NCBI GenBank assembly: GCA_028697555.1
Contig: JAQVEX010000023.1
Span: 1-39,590 of the forward strand
Source of the DNA: Lentimicrobiaceae bacterium
Lineage (GTDB): Bacteria; Bacteroidota; Bacteroidia; Bacteroidales; UBA4417
Length of the DNA stretch: 39,590 bases
Direction of reading: 5' to 3'
The notes beneath the pieces are model-generated. The model was not told the origin of the DNA and ran no database searches. It saw nothing but the letters and a program-made list of their open reading frames with translations. A program made the position numbers and the translations under genes. The number at the start of each line of letters is the position of its first letter. The first letter of the stretch is position 1. Positions 8,146-16,039 of the stretch are shown one piece after another.

Positions 8146-8158
8146 TTTAATTTTTGTG

Positions 8159-8189
8159 CAAATTTACTTGTTTTGCGTTAAGAACAAAA
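8159..8189 (-). promoter_or_regulatory. Promoter for the acyl-AMP ligase gene (-33 TTTTG, -7 TAAATTTG)
   Basis: On the minus strand TTTTG (8189-8185) is separated by 18 bases from TAAATTTG (8166-8159). The start codon at 8145 would give a leader of only about 6-8 bases. Confidence 0.6.
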
Positions 8190-8206
8190 TTGGGGACTGT
8201 GATTTT

Positions 8207-8294
8207 TAGCCCCGAAGTCTTGGGGCTATTGGCTGTTGGCTGTTAGCCGTTGGCTGACTTCTGCCAATAGCCAACAGCTAAAGGCTAAAAGCCA
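8207..8294. repeat. GGCT-type heptamer inverted arms with CCCCGAAGTCTTGGGG palindrome
   Basis: The palindrome at about 8210-8225 is followed by the left arm GGCTATT-GGCTGTT-GGCTGTT-AGCCGTT-GGCTGAC and the right arm GCCAATA-GCCAACA-GCTAAAG-GCTAAAA-GCC. The ksgA stop codon (8278-8280) and last codons lie in the right arm. Confidence 0.8.
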
Positions 8295-9039
8295 AACGCT
8301 CAACCTCGTTGGTAAGTAAAACGAAGTCATCAACACTGAGTTGTTCTGCTCGTTTTTGTGCAAAAGAGCCTTTGTAGGTGCATAAAGGTTTTAGAGCGTT
8401 GTGTAGCATTTTTCTTCTTTGATTGAACCCTATTTTTACAACTTGTACAAACAGTTTTACATTGCAAGGCAGCTCCAACACATTGTTTCTCGTCATTTTA
8501 ATAACAGCCGACTGCACATTTGGTGGGGGATCGAATGCAGTATTGCTGACCTTAAACAAATATTCCATATCGTAAAAGGCTTGCAACAATACACTAAGTA
8601 TTCCGTATTGTTTGTTTCCGTGTTTTGATACTATGCGCTGGGCAACTTCGTGCTGGAACATCCCGACAAGTTCATCGACCTGATTACGATTATCGAAGAC
8701 TTTGAACAAAATTTGTGTTGATATATTGTATGGAAAATTGCCTACAACGCTACATTTGCCTTTGAATGATTCTTCAAGATTTAATTTCAGAAAATCGGCA
8801 TTAATAACATTAAGTTCGGGTAAATTATTCTTCAAATATTCTACCGATTCATCATCGATTTCAACAGCTACGTAATTTTTGAAGGGTTGTTTTAAAATGT
8901 ATTGCGAAAGCATTCCCATACCCGGTCCAACTTCTATAATATTATCTATATCGTATGATATAGCATCGGCTGTGCTGATTGCAATTTTATGGTCGGTTAA
9001 AAAATGCTGACCTAAATATTTTTTAGCTTTTACCTTCAC
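8278..9039 (-). CDS. rsmA: 16S rRNA (adenine1518/1519-N6)-dimethyltransferase
   Basis: This 253-residue KsgA/RsmA enzyme dimethylates two adjacent adenines near the 3' end of 16S rRNA during small-subunit assembly, using S-adenosylmethionine. It begins MKVKAKKYLGQHFL, has the SAM site EVGPGMG near residue 36, the catalytic NFPYNIS (the common form is NLPYNI) and the C-terminal FNQRRKMLHNAL. The length is slightly short for the family but complete. The ATG lies 2 bases after the stop of the TPR gene, so serS, the TPR gene and this gene are likely one operon. The last residues (LAFSL) and TAG lie in the repeat. Confidence 0.94.
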   Translation of the reverse strand: MKVKAKKYLGQHFLTDHKIAISTADAISYDIDNIIEVGPGMGMLSQYILKQPFKNYVAVEIDDESVEYLKNNLPELNVINADFLKLNLEESFKGKCSVVGNFPYNISTQILFKVFDNRNQVDELVGMFQHEVAQRIVSKHGNKQYGILSVLLQAFYDMEYLFKVSNTAFDPPPNVQSAVIKMTRNNVLELPCNVKLFVQVVKIGFNQRRKMLHNALKPLCTYKGSFAQKRAEQLSVDDFVLLTNEVERLAFSL

Positions 9040-9041
9040 GT

Positions 9042-10889
9042 TTATGTATTGTTGTTTTGCTGAATTTTTTCCGAGAGCAATCTGATTTTCTTTCTAGCTT
9101 CTACTGCGTAAATACTGTCGGAAAATTGAGTTACAAGTTGTTTGTATAGCTCAACTGCTTTGGTGTAATCATTGAATTTGTTTTCATAAAGTTTTGCCAA
9201 AGTAAAAAGAGCATTATCTGCCAACAAATCGAAATAATATTGGTCAACTATGGTTTGATACAGCTTTGCAGCAGTATCGTAGTTATTCATTTTCAGATAT
9301 ATATTCGCACTTAAAAATAAGGCATCGTCAACTATAGGGTGTCCGGGAAATGTATTTATCAGTTTGTTCAAAATGTTAAGACTTTCGGTATCGTTGCCTT
9401 GATAGTGTTTTAGGTCGGCTTGTGCAAACCTTAATAAAGGCAGATATAAGCTGTCTTCGGCAACATTATCGACTATGCTCATGTACAGTTCCATGGCATC
9501 GTTGGCTATAAGTTTTGACGTAGCGCCCCGCAAAACATTTAACTGAGCTTTTGCCCATTCAAATTCGCCGATATAATACGATAGTTTAGCGTTTTTAAAC
9601 TTAGCTTCGTGTCCTATAGGCTCGTTTTTAAATTGCTTTTCAACTTGTAAGTACAGTAGCGTTGCCTCCCATTGTTCGCCTATAAACAAATAAATATCAG
9701 CAAGTTGAAGTTTCGCTTCGGCAACGGAAATCATATCTACCTGCGGAATTTCAATAGCCGTATGAAGCATTTCTATTGCCTCATCGAATTTATTGAAATA
9801 AAAAGCATCTATATTTGCAATATGCATCATTGCTTCAAAAGTGTAGCTGTTCTGCCCGTAAGTATCTATGATGTCGTTTAACTCTGTCCTAACCTTATTT
9901 ATTTTTTTAATATCGTTGTCGAAACTATCTTCGTATTTGAGTAATCCTGCGTAAGCCGAAAGTGTTTTAGATTTAATTGTAAGGCTCTGACTTTCATCTT
10001 TTTTTATAAGATACTTAAAAGCTTCTATTGCATTATCGAAGGACTTGTTATTTAAACATAATTCAGCAAATTCCATAACTCTTTCGCCGTCTTCGTTGTA
10101 TCGCTTGTCAATAGCAATAGCCTGCATAAGAGCTAAATCGAAATCTTTTTGCTGAATAGAAAACCATAATAAAAGGTCGTTATAAATAATTTCGTCGGGA
10201 TTTTTTTGAGCTCTTTTTAACAAAGTACTCCTCAGCATCTTGTTTTTTTCGCCTGTAAGGTCATCGGTAAGCCAATATTGCAAACGGTTTTTAACGGTAT
10301 TAAGACTATGAGTACTTTCTTTCGCCAAAATAATGTACTCGTCAATCATATCTTCCCAACGGTTTACAACTTGGTACATAATACCCAAATCTAAGGCAAA
10401 CTCGGTAGGTTCTTTTAAAATTTTTCTGCCTTGCTCATACGTTTTTATAGAATAATCGAACAATTGCTTAGAAGAAAAAGCTCCAGCCAATCCTCTAATC
10501 TGATTTTTGTTGTTTTCGATATCGGCTATTAGTTTGTCGAACTCTTTATAAGCCTTATCTTCTTTACCGGTTTGTAACAAAACATAACCATTATCGACTT
10601 TAGCGTTATAATCGTTGGCGAAGAATTTGATTTGCTTTTTGGCTAATTTCAAAATTTCATCGTACTGCTTAGTTTGGTACATTGACGCAACCAAATAAGA
10701 ATAATAAAACGTACTGGGAGCTTTTTCGTAAAGTTCCGAAAAAATAGCTATAGCTTTATCCCATTCCTTATTGTTGTAATAGTTCATTCCTATTTGCACT
10801 TGCTGATTTTGAGCAAATAAGTTAGTTCTTGCACAACAAAAAATGCATAAAACAATAAAAATAAAAGTGCGAAAATTATTCTTGTTCAT
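9042..10889 (-). CDS. Exported tetratricopeptide-repeat protein
   Basis: This 615-residue protein has an N-terminal signal sequence (hydrophobic FIFIVLCIFCCARTNLFAQ). The rest is helical repeats of TPR type, with clear units such as YYNNKEWDKAIAIFSELYEK at the N-terminus. C-terminal units include ANIYLKMNNYDTAAKLYQTI and AKLYENKFNDYTKAVELYKQ. It probably works as a periplasmic or outer-membrane-associated protein interaction scaffold, a common type in Bacteroidales. No catalytic domain is visible. It sits between serS (12 bases upstream) and rsmA (2 bases downstream). Confidence 0.82.
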   Translation of the reverse strand: MNKNNFRTFIFIVLCIFCCARTNLFAQNQQVQIGMNYYNNKEWDKAIAIFSELYEKAPSTFYYSYLVASMYQTKQYDEILKLAKKQIKFFANDYNAKVDNGYVLLQTGKEDKAYKEFDKLIADIENNKNQIRGLAGAFSSKQLFDYSIKTYEQGRKILKEPTEFALDLGIMYQVVNRWEDMIDEYIILAKESTHSLNTVKNRLQYWLTDDLTGEKNKMLRSTLLKRAQKNPDEIIYNDLLLWFSIQQKDFDLALMQAIAIDKRYNEDGERVMEFAELCLNNKSFDNAIEAFKYLIKKDESQSLTIKSKTLSAYAGLLKYEDSFDNDIKKINKVRTELNDIIDTYGQNSYTFEAMMHIANIDAFYFNKFDEAIEMLHTAIEIPQVDMISVAEAKLQLADIYLFIGEQWEATLLYLQVEKQFKNEPIGHEAKFKNAKLSYYIGEFEWAKAQLNVLRGATSKLIANDAMELYMSIVDNVAEDSLYLPLLRFAQADLKHYQGNDTESLNILNKLINTFPGHPIVDDALFLSANIYLKMNNYDTAAKLYQTIVDQYYFDLLADNALFTLAKLYENKFNDYTKAVELYKQLVTQFSDSIYAVEARKKIRLLSEKIQQNNNT

Positions 10890-10901
10890 CTATAAGTGAA
10901 A

Positions 10902-12173
10902 TTAACTTATTAGGTCGAAGCCTGTAAATTTTTGCAGAGCTTTCGGAATTGCAATTCCGTTTTCAGTCTGATTATTTTCTAATAACGATGCAACTATTCT
11001 GGGTAAAGCCAAAGCACTTCCGTTTAGCGTGTGAGCTAATTGGGTTTTGCCGTTATCGTCTCTGAATCTCAATTTCATTCTGTTGGCTTGGAAACTTTCG
11101 AAATTAGATACTGAGCTTACTTCCAACCATCGTTCTTGCGCAGCAGAAAACACTTCAAAATCGTAGGTAAAAGCCGAAGTAAAACTTAAATCACCTCCGC
11201 ACAAGCGTACAATACGGAAAGGCAGTTCAAGCTTACGGAGGACGGATGCAACGTACTCGCGCATTTCCTCCAAAGTGTTATAAGAATTGTCGGGATGCTG
11301 TATTTGTACAATTTCAACCTTATCGAATTGGTGCAAACGATTAAGACCTCTGACATCTTTTCCGTAAGAGCCTGCCTCGCGGCGGAAACATGCCGAATAT
11401 GCAGTATTTTTAACCGGAAAATCGGTTTGATTTAGTATAACATTGCGGTAAATGTTAGTAATAGGCACTTCAGCAGTAGGTATTAAATATAAATTGTCAA
11501 GAGTTACATGATACATCTGACCTTCTTTGTCGGGTAGCTGACCGGTTCCGTATCCCGAATCTTCGTTGACCATAAGCGGCGGTTGTATTTCGGTGTAGCC
11601 TGCATTTATAGCTTCGGTAAGGAAAAAGTTTATTAGTGCACGTTGTAGCGCCGCACCTTTGCCCTTATACACAGGAAAGCCTGCTCCGGTGAGTTTTACG
11701 CCTAATTCAAAATCGATTATATCATATTTTTGGGCTATTTCCCAGTGTGGCATAGCATTGTTTCCTAAATTGGGTATTACGCCTTCGCTATGGACAATAA
11801 GATTATCTTCGGAAGTTTTGCCTATTGGTGTTTCGGGGTGTGGCAAGTTGGGCAATTGCAACAACAACTCCTCTTGCTCTTGTTCCAATTGCTTTAATTT
11901 AGCATCTAAATCGGAAGCAAGCTGTTTTAATACAATGGAACGCGATTTAAGTTCAACTGCCTTTTCTTGCTCGCCACGTTTGAATAAAATGCCTATTTCT
12001 TTGGCTATTGAGTTTGCTTCGGTAAGGTTTTCGTCTAAAGACTGACGAATACTACGGCGTTGCTTATCAACCTGCAGAAGGCTTTCGACTATATGTTCGG
12101 CATCAAAATTTTTGATTTTCAGACGCTCGATTACTATTTGCGGGTTTTCTCTTAAAAAAGATATTTCAATCAT
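10902..12173 (-). CDS. serS: Seryl-tRNA synthetase
   Basis: This 423-residue class II aminoacyl-tRNA synthetase charges tRNA-Ser with serine. It has the long N-terminal antiparallel coiled-coil arm (about residues 30-105, rich in Q, E, K, L) that binds the tRNA variable arm. The catalytic core has motif 2 FRREAGSYGKDVRGLNRLHQ and motif 3 LNGSALALPRIVASLLEN. The start MIEISFLRENPQIV matches the usual family N-terminus (ML...LR..P..V). It is the first gene of the serS-TPR-rsmA group. Confidence 0.97.
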   Translation of the reverse strand: MIEISFLRENPQIVIERLKIKNFDAEHIVESLLQVDKQRRSIRQSLDENLTEANSIAKEIGILFKRGEQEKAVELKSRSIVLKQLASDLDAKLKQLEQEQEELLLQLPNLPHPETPIGKTSEDNLIVHSEGVIPNLGNNAMPHWEIAQKYDIIDFELGVKLTGAGFPVYKGKGAALQRALINFFLTEAINAGYTEIQPPLMVNEDSGYGTGQLPDKEGQMYHVTLDNLYLIPTAEVPITNIYRNVILNQTDFPVKNTAYSACFRREAGSYGKDVRGLNRLHQFDKVEIVQIQHPDNSYNTLEEMREYVASVLRKLELPFRIVRLCGGDLSFTSAFTYDFEVFSAAQERWLEVSSVSNFESFQANRMKLRFRDDNGKTQLAHTLNGSALALPRIVASLLENNQTENGIAIPKALQKFTGFDLIS

Positions 12174-12194
12174 GGTATTTGTTTTTGAAAGCTA

Positions 12195-12202
12195 CAAAAT
12201 TA
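12195..12202 (-). promoter_or_regulatory. Bacteroidota -7 box for serS
   Basis: Reads TAATTTTG on the minus strand, 21 bases before the ATG. A second similar box, TAGTTTTG, lies about 10 bases further upstream. No -33 TTG at standard spacing. Confidence 0.4.
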
Positions 12203-12278
12203 CAAACAATACAAAACTAATTGCAGTAAGATAGTTAAATAATTTAACTTGAAATGTTATAACGTTAGTATTGATAAA

Positions 12279-13643
12279 CTATGCAAATAAGTTTTGAAAT
12301 ACATCTTGTAGTTTTTTTACTTCGATTATTTCAATGCTTTTATTTTTTGGCGATACAACTTTATTGTTATATGCCGAAATAAATATTTTGTTAAATCCTA
12401 ATTTTTGTGCTTCGGCTATGCGTTGTTCAATTCTGTTAACAGGTCTGATTTCGCCGCTAAGTCCGACTTCGGCAGCAAAGCAAGATAGTTTTTCTATTGG
12501 TATATCAACTGCTGATGAAACTATGGCACACACAACAGCTAAGTCTATTGCCGGATCATCAACTCTGATACCGCCTGCTATATTCAAAAATACATCTTTG
12601 TTCAGCATTTTAAAACCTCCTCTTTTTTCGATAACGGCTAGCAACATATTAAGTCGTCTGATATCGAAGCCGGTAGCCGAACGCTGAGCATTATTATAAG
12701 TTGCAGAACTCACAAGCGATTGTATTTCGATAAGCATTGGTCGCATACCTTCAATATTGGCTGCAACGGCAATTCCGCTGACATCCATATCGTGTTGCGA
12801 TAGGAGTATTTCCGAAGGATTATTAACTTCTCTCAATCCCTTGTCGGTCATCTCGAAAATACCAAGCTCGGAAGCTGAACCGTAGCGGTTTTTAGATGCT
12901 CTGACTATACGAAATCCGTAATTTCTGTCGCCTTCAAACTGCAAAACCGTATCGACCATATGTTCTAAAATTTTAGGACCTGCCAATTGTCCGTCTTTGG
13001 TAATGTGTCCTATAATAATTACTGGAACTCCAGTGGTTTTGGCGTATTTTTGCATTTCGGAAGCTGTTTCTCTAATTTGAGATATGCTTCCTGCCGACGA
13101 TTCAATTACGTTGGTTTGTAATGTTTGTATGGAATCGACTATAACCAAATCGGGGTTGAAACTGAGCAAATGTTGTAGTATTTTTTGAGTATTTGTCTCA
13201 ACCAAAATATGACAATTCTCATTTTGTATTCCCAATCTATCGGCACGCATTTTTATTTGTCTCTCGCTTTCTTCTCCAGTGATATACAAAATCCTCTTGC
13301 CGTCTAACTGTAGCGCTATTTGCAACATCAGAGTTGATTTTCCTATGCCGGGTTCTCCACCTATCAAAACCAAAGCACCTTCAACCAATCCTCCGCCTAA
13401 TACTCTGTCAAATTCTTCATTTCCGGTTAACATTCTGTGCTCGGAAGTAGTGTTAATTTGGCTGATACTAACGGGTTTGGAGTTTCTATCTATTTCTTTG
13501 ATAAAATCGGGTACGTTTGATTTACTTTCAATAACTTCTTCTTGAAAAGTATTCCACTCACCGCAGCTATTGCATCGTCCGACCCATTGTGGCGATTGTG
13601 CTCCGCATGAACTGCAATAATATATAGTTTTGAGTTTCGACAT
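12279..13643 (-). CDS. radA: DNA repair protein RadA (branch migration ATPase)
   Basis: This 454-residue protein helps process recombination intermediates by driving branch migration. It has an N-terminal zinc finger with C10, C13, C24 and C27 (CSSCGAQSPQWVGRCNSC). A RecA-like ATPase follows, with Walker A GGEPGIGKST at 95-104, then the RadA signature KNRYGSASELGIFEM (usual form KNRFG) and a C-terminal Lon-type fold without protease residues. I start at the ATG at 13643, giving MSKLKTIYYCSSCGA. A start at 13670 would add nine residues and overlap ugd. It lies 16 bases after ugd and is probably co-transcribed with it. Confidence 0.95.
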   Translation of the reverse strand: MSKLKTIYYCSSCGAQSPQWVGRCNSCGEWNTFQEEVIESKSNVPDFIKEIDRNSKPVSISQINTTSEHRMLTGNEEFDRVLGGGLVEGALVLIGGEPGIGKSTLMLQIALQLDGKRILYITGEESERQIKMRADRLGIQNENCHILVETNTQKILQHLLSFNPDLVIVDSIQTLQTNVIESSAGSISQIRETASEMQKYAKTTGVPVIIIGHITKDGQLAGPKILEHMVDTVLQFEGDRNYGFRIVRASKNRYGSASELGIFEMTDKGLREVNNPSEILLSQHDMDVSGIAVAANIEGMRPMLIEIQSLVSSATYNNAQRSATGFDIRRLNMLLAVIEKRGGFKMLNKDVFLNIAGGIRVDDPAIDLAVVCAIVSSAVDIPIEKLSCFAAEVGLSGEIRPVNRIEQRIAEAQKLGFNKIFISAYNNKVVSPKNKSIEIIEVKKLQDVFQNLFA

Positions 13644-13659
13644 AAAAATCTGACTATAA

Positions 13660-14973
13660 TTATCCTCCAATGAAAAAGTATTCTATGCCTGCATTAGCAA
13701 GGACTTTTGGGTCGAAGATATTGCGACCGTCGAAAATAACCGGATTGATAAGGTTTTCTTTTATCTGGTTGAAATTCGGATAGCGAAATTCTCTCCATTC
13801 GGTAACAATAAGCAAGCAATGTGCACCAACGGTGGCTTCGTAAATTGAGTTTGCATACTTGATTTTATCTCCCAAAATCCTTTTTGCCTCGTTCATAGCA
13901 ACAGGGTCGTAAGCTACAACATTTGCTCCGGCATTAAGTAAATTTTCGATAATAACTAATGATGGAGCTTCGCGCATATCGTCGGTTAAAGGTTTGAACG
14001 ACAATCCCCACAAAGCAATTGTTTTGCCTTTAAGGTCTCCGTTAAAGTATTTATTTACTTTGTTGAAAAGAACTTTTTTCTGGTCGTTATTGACTTTTTC
14101 AACCGCTTCGATAACACGCATTTGATAACCCAATTTTTTTGCGGTATTGTAAAGCGCTTTTACATCTTTTGGGAAACAAGAACCGCCGTAGCCAACGCCC
14201 GGATATAAGAATTTGCTTCCTATGCGGCTATCGTACGACATTCCAATTCTGACCATATTAACATTAGCACCTACTATTTCGCAAAGATTGGCAATATCGT
14301 TCATAAAACTTATACGAGTTGCAAGCATAGCGTTAGATGCGTATTTAGTCAGCTCGGCACTTGTGGTGTCCATAGAAACTATGGGATGTCCGTTCAGAGT
14401 GAACGGACGATAAAGGCTAGTCAATAGTTTTTCTGCTTTTCCGGAATCAACGCCTATAACGATGCGCTCAGGCTTTAAAAAATCTTCGATAGCAGCTCCT
14501 TCTTTCAAAAATTCGGGATTTGAAGCTACATCAAAAAGAATATCAACATTTCTTTTTTTAAGTTGTTTGTTTATTTCTTGCTTAACAAGAGCAGATGTAC
14601 CAACAGGCACTGTACTTTTGACAACAACAAGCAGGTAGTCTTTCATGTACTTTCCGCAGTTTTCGGCAACATTAAGCACGTATTGCAAATCGGCGCTACC
14701 GTCTTCGCCGGGTGGTGTTCCTACAGCAATAAAAACAATTGTGCTATCTTCTATAACATCTTTATATTCGGTTGTAAAACTTAAATATCCTTTTTCAATA
14801 TTGCGTTTTACCATATCTTCCAACCCCGGCTCGTATATGGGAACTATGCCTTTTTTGAGATTGGCGATTTTTTCTTTATCAATATCTATACAAGTAGTGT
14901 TGATGCCGACATCGGCGAAACATGCACCACTAACCAAACCTACATATCCACTTCCTACTATTGAAATCTTCAT
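13660..14973 (-). CDS. ugd: UDP-glucose 6-dehydrogenase
   Basis: This 437-residue enzyme oxidises UDP-glucose to UDP-glucuronate with two NAD+, supplying precursors for surface polysaccharides. The N-terminal Rossmann motif is GSGYVGLVSG (residues 7-16). The middle carries TVPVGTS and SNPEFLKEG, with K210 in ELTKYASNA. The catalytic cysteine is C266 in GGSCFPKDVKAL. The C-terminal UDP-binding domain has ALWGLSFKPLTDDMREAPS. Length and motif spacing are typical. It is the first gene of a two-gene unit with radA. Confidence 0.95.
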   Translation of the reverse strand: MKISIVGSGYVGLVSGACFADVGINTTCIDIDKEKIANLKKGIVPIYEPGLEDMVKRNIEKGYLSFTTEYKDVIEDSTIVFIAVGTPPGEDGSADLQYVLNVAENCGKYMKDYLLVVVKSTVPVGTSALVKQEINKQLKKRNVDILFDVASNPEFLKEGAAIEDFLKPERIVIGVDSGKAEKLLTSLYRPFTLNGHPIVSMDTTSAELTKYASNAMLATRISFMNDIANLCEIVGANVNMVRIGMSYDSRIGSKFLYPGVGYGGSCFPKDVKALYNTAKKLGYQMRVIEAVEKVNNDQKKVLFNKVNKYFNGDLKGKTIALWGLSFKPLTDDMREAPSLVIIENLLNAGANVVAYDPVAMNEAKRILGDKIKYANSIYEATVGAHCLLIVTEWREFRYPNFNQIKENLINPVIFDGRNIFDPKVLANAGIEYFFIGG

Positions 14974-14991
14974 GTGTTAATATTTTTATTA

Positions 14992-14999
14992 CAAAGATA
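14992..14999 (-). promoter_or_regulatory. Bacteroidota -7 box for ugd
   Basis: Reads TATCTTTG on the minus strand, 18 bases before the ATG at 14973. No clear -33 TTG. Confidence 0.5.
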
Positions 15000-15036
15000 A
15001 CAATTTGTTTGTAACTTTTGCTTATTGTATAAATTT

Positions 15037-15153
15037 TGGCTCTTGGCTTTTGGCTGTTAGCCATTGGCAATTATCAATTGATAATTACTCATTGTTAATT
15101 GCATATTGCCAAAGCCACCAATCACTCACCACTCACCACTGACCACCAATCAC
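15037..15153. repeat. Mosaic of three heptamer arrays (GGCT, CAATTAT and CACCAAT types)
   Basis: GGCTCTT-GGCTTTT-GGCTGTT-AGCCATT at 15038-15066 runs into CAATTAT-CAATTGA-TAATTAC-TCATTGT-TAATTGC (15068-15102), then a short GCCAAAGCC arm, then CACCAAT-CACTCAC-CACTCAC-CACTGAC-CACCAAT-CAC. The TGA stop of the minus-strand YD-repeat gene is the first unit of the last array. Confidence 0.8.
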
Positions 15154-16022
15154 AAATACTCGTACCTAAGCTGATAATGCACAGGAGCAATATTGTGTCT
15201 GCCTTGTATGTGGACTTTCATTACGTCTATTCTGTTTTCTTCGTCGTAGTTGCGTTCTATTTGTCGAATTAGAATTCCGTTTTGATCTTTTTGAGTTTCC
15301 AAAACTATGAGCCCTTTGTCGTTGTACTCGGTTTCCTGATAAAACTCTCCTTCAACACCTTCTTCCTTTATAGCCACAACCCTGTCGTTGTTGTCAAAAG
15401 TATAAGTTATGCGTTCTTTGAGCAAATCTTCTTGGTTGTAGCGTTTGGTTTGCGAAATTCTGTTGTTGGAGTCGTAAACAATTACTCTTGTCCATTTTTC
15501 GCCGTATTGCTCGGTAATTTCTTCGATTGGCTGATTTTTTTCGTCGTATTCAATACTTTTGTTTGCCGACGGTTTGCCATCTTCGTCATATTCACAAATC
15601 CTTACCAACAATTCTCCTTCGTAAATATATTCCGTTCTGCCGGCTTCTTCTTCATCGTTGTACATAACACGCGTTTCGACCAATCTGTCGTTTTCATCGT
15701 ATTTGTAGTAGGTTTTATCGAAAGAATCGTCGGCGTAATAAGCTGTTTCGCATTCAATTTTTCCTTTATCGTTGTATTCTATTTCGCGGTTACTTGTAAC
15801 TTCGTCTTCTTCTATCAAAACCTCCTTTACTAACTGATTATTAGCATTATATGAATATTCAAAATTACTTTCAACCAAATTTTCGGGCGAGTAGGTAACT
15901 TCTTTCAAAATATTATCGTTGTCGTCCAACAACTGTTCTTGATAAAGATATTCTTTGTCTTTAATAGAAAAATCGTCTAAATTGAATGTGTTATTAGCTC
16001 TGTACGTGTTTATTTGCTTCAT
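15150..16022 (-). CDS. YD/RHS-like repeat protein without visible signal peptide
   Basis: This 290-residue, strongly acidic protein is made of about ten irregular repeats of roughly 20-25 residues. Their pattern is E-Y/T-Y-(N/D)-(D/N)-x-(G/N)-(R/K/Q)-(I/L/V) followed by a strand, for example EYNDKGKIECE, YKYDENDRLVETRV, VYDSNNRISQTKRY and EYNDKGLIVLET. This resembles the YD repeats of RHS-type beta structures, but it has no Rhs core or toxin domain. No N-terminal signal peptide is evident (MKQINTYRANNTFNLDDF), so it may be cytoplasmic. It is the last gene of the sigma/FecR cassette, 17 bases after the beta-helix gene, and its stop codon abuts a repeat array. Confidence 0.7.
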   Translation of the reverse strand: MKQINTYRANNTFNLDDFSIKDKEYLYQEQLLDDNDNILKEVTYSPENLVESNFEYSYNANNQLVKEVLIEEDEVTSNREIEYNDKGKIECETAYYADDSFDKTYYKYDENDRLVETRVMYNDEEEAGRTEYIYEGELLVRICEYDEDGKPSANKSIEYDEKNQPIEEITEQYGEKWTRVIVYDSNNRISQTKRYNQEDLLKERITYTFDNNDRVVAIKEEGVEGEFYQETEYNDKGLIVLETQKDQNGILIRQIERNYDEENRIDVMKVHIQGRHNIAPVHYQLRYEYL

Positions 16023-16039
16023 ATTAAATATTAAGATGT

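Noticed and set aside
11659..12045. 128-residue plus-strand frame
   Set aside because: Antisense to serS, whose motifs are clear.
15282..15833. 183-residue plus-strand frame rich in Phe and Val
   Set aside because: Antisense shadow of the YD-repeat gene; the acidic Glu/Asp codons read backwards give Phe/Val/Ser. No start context or domain.
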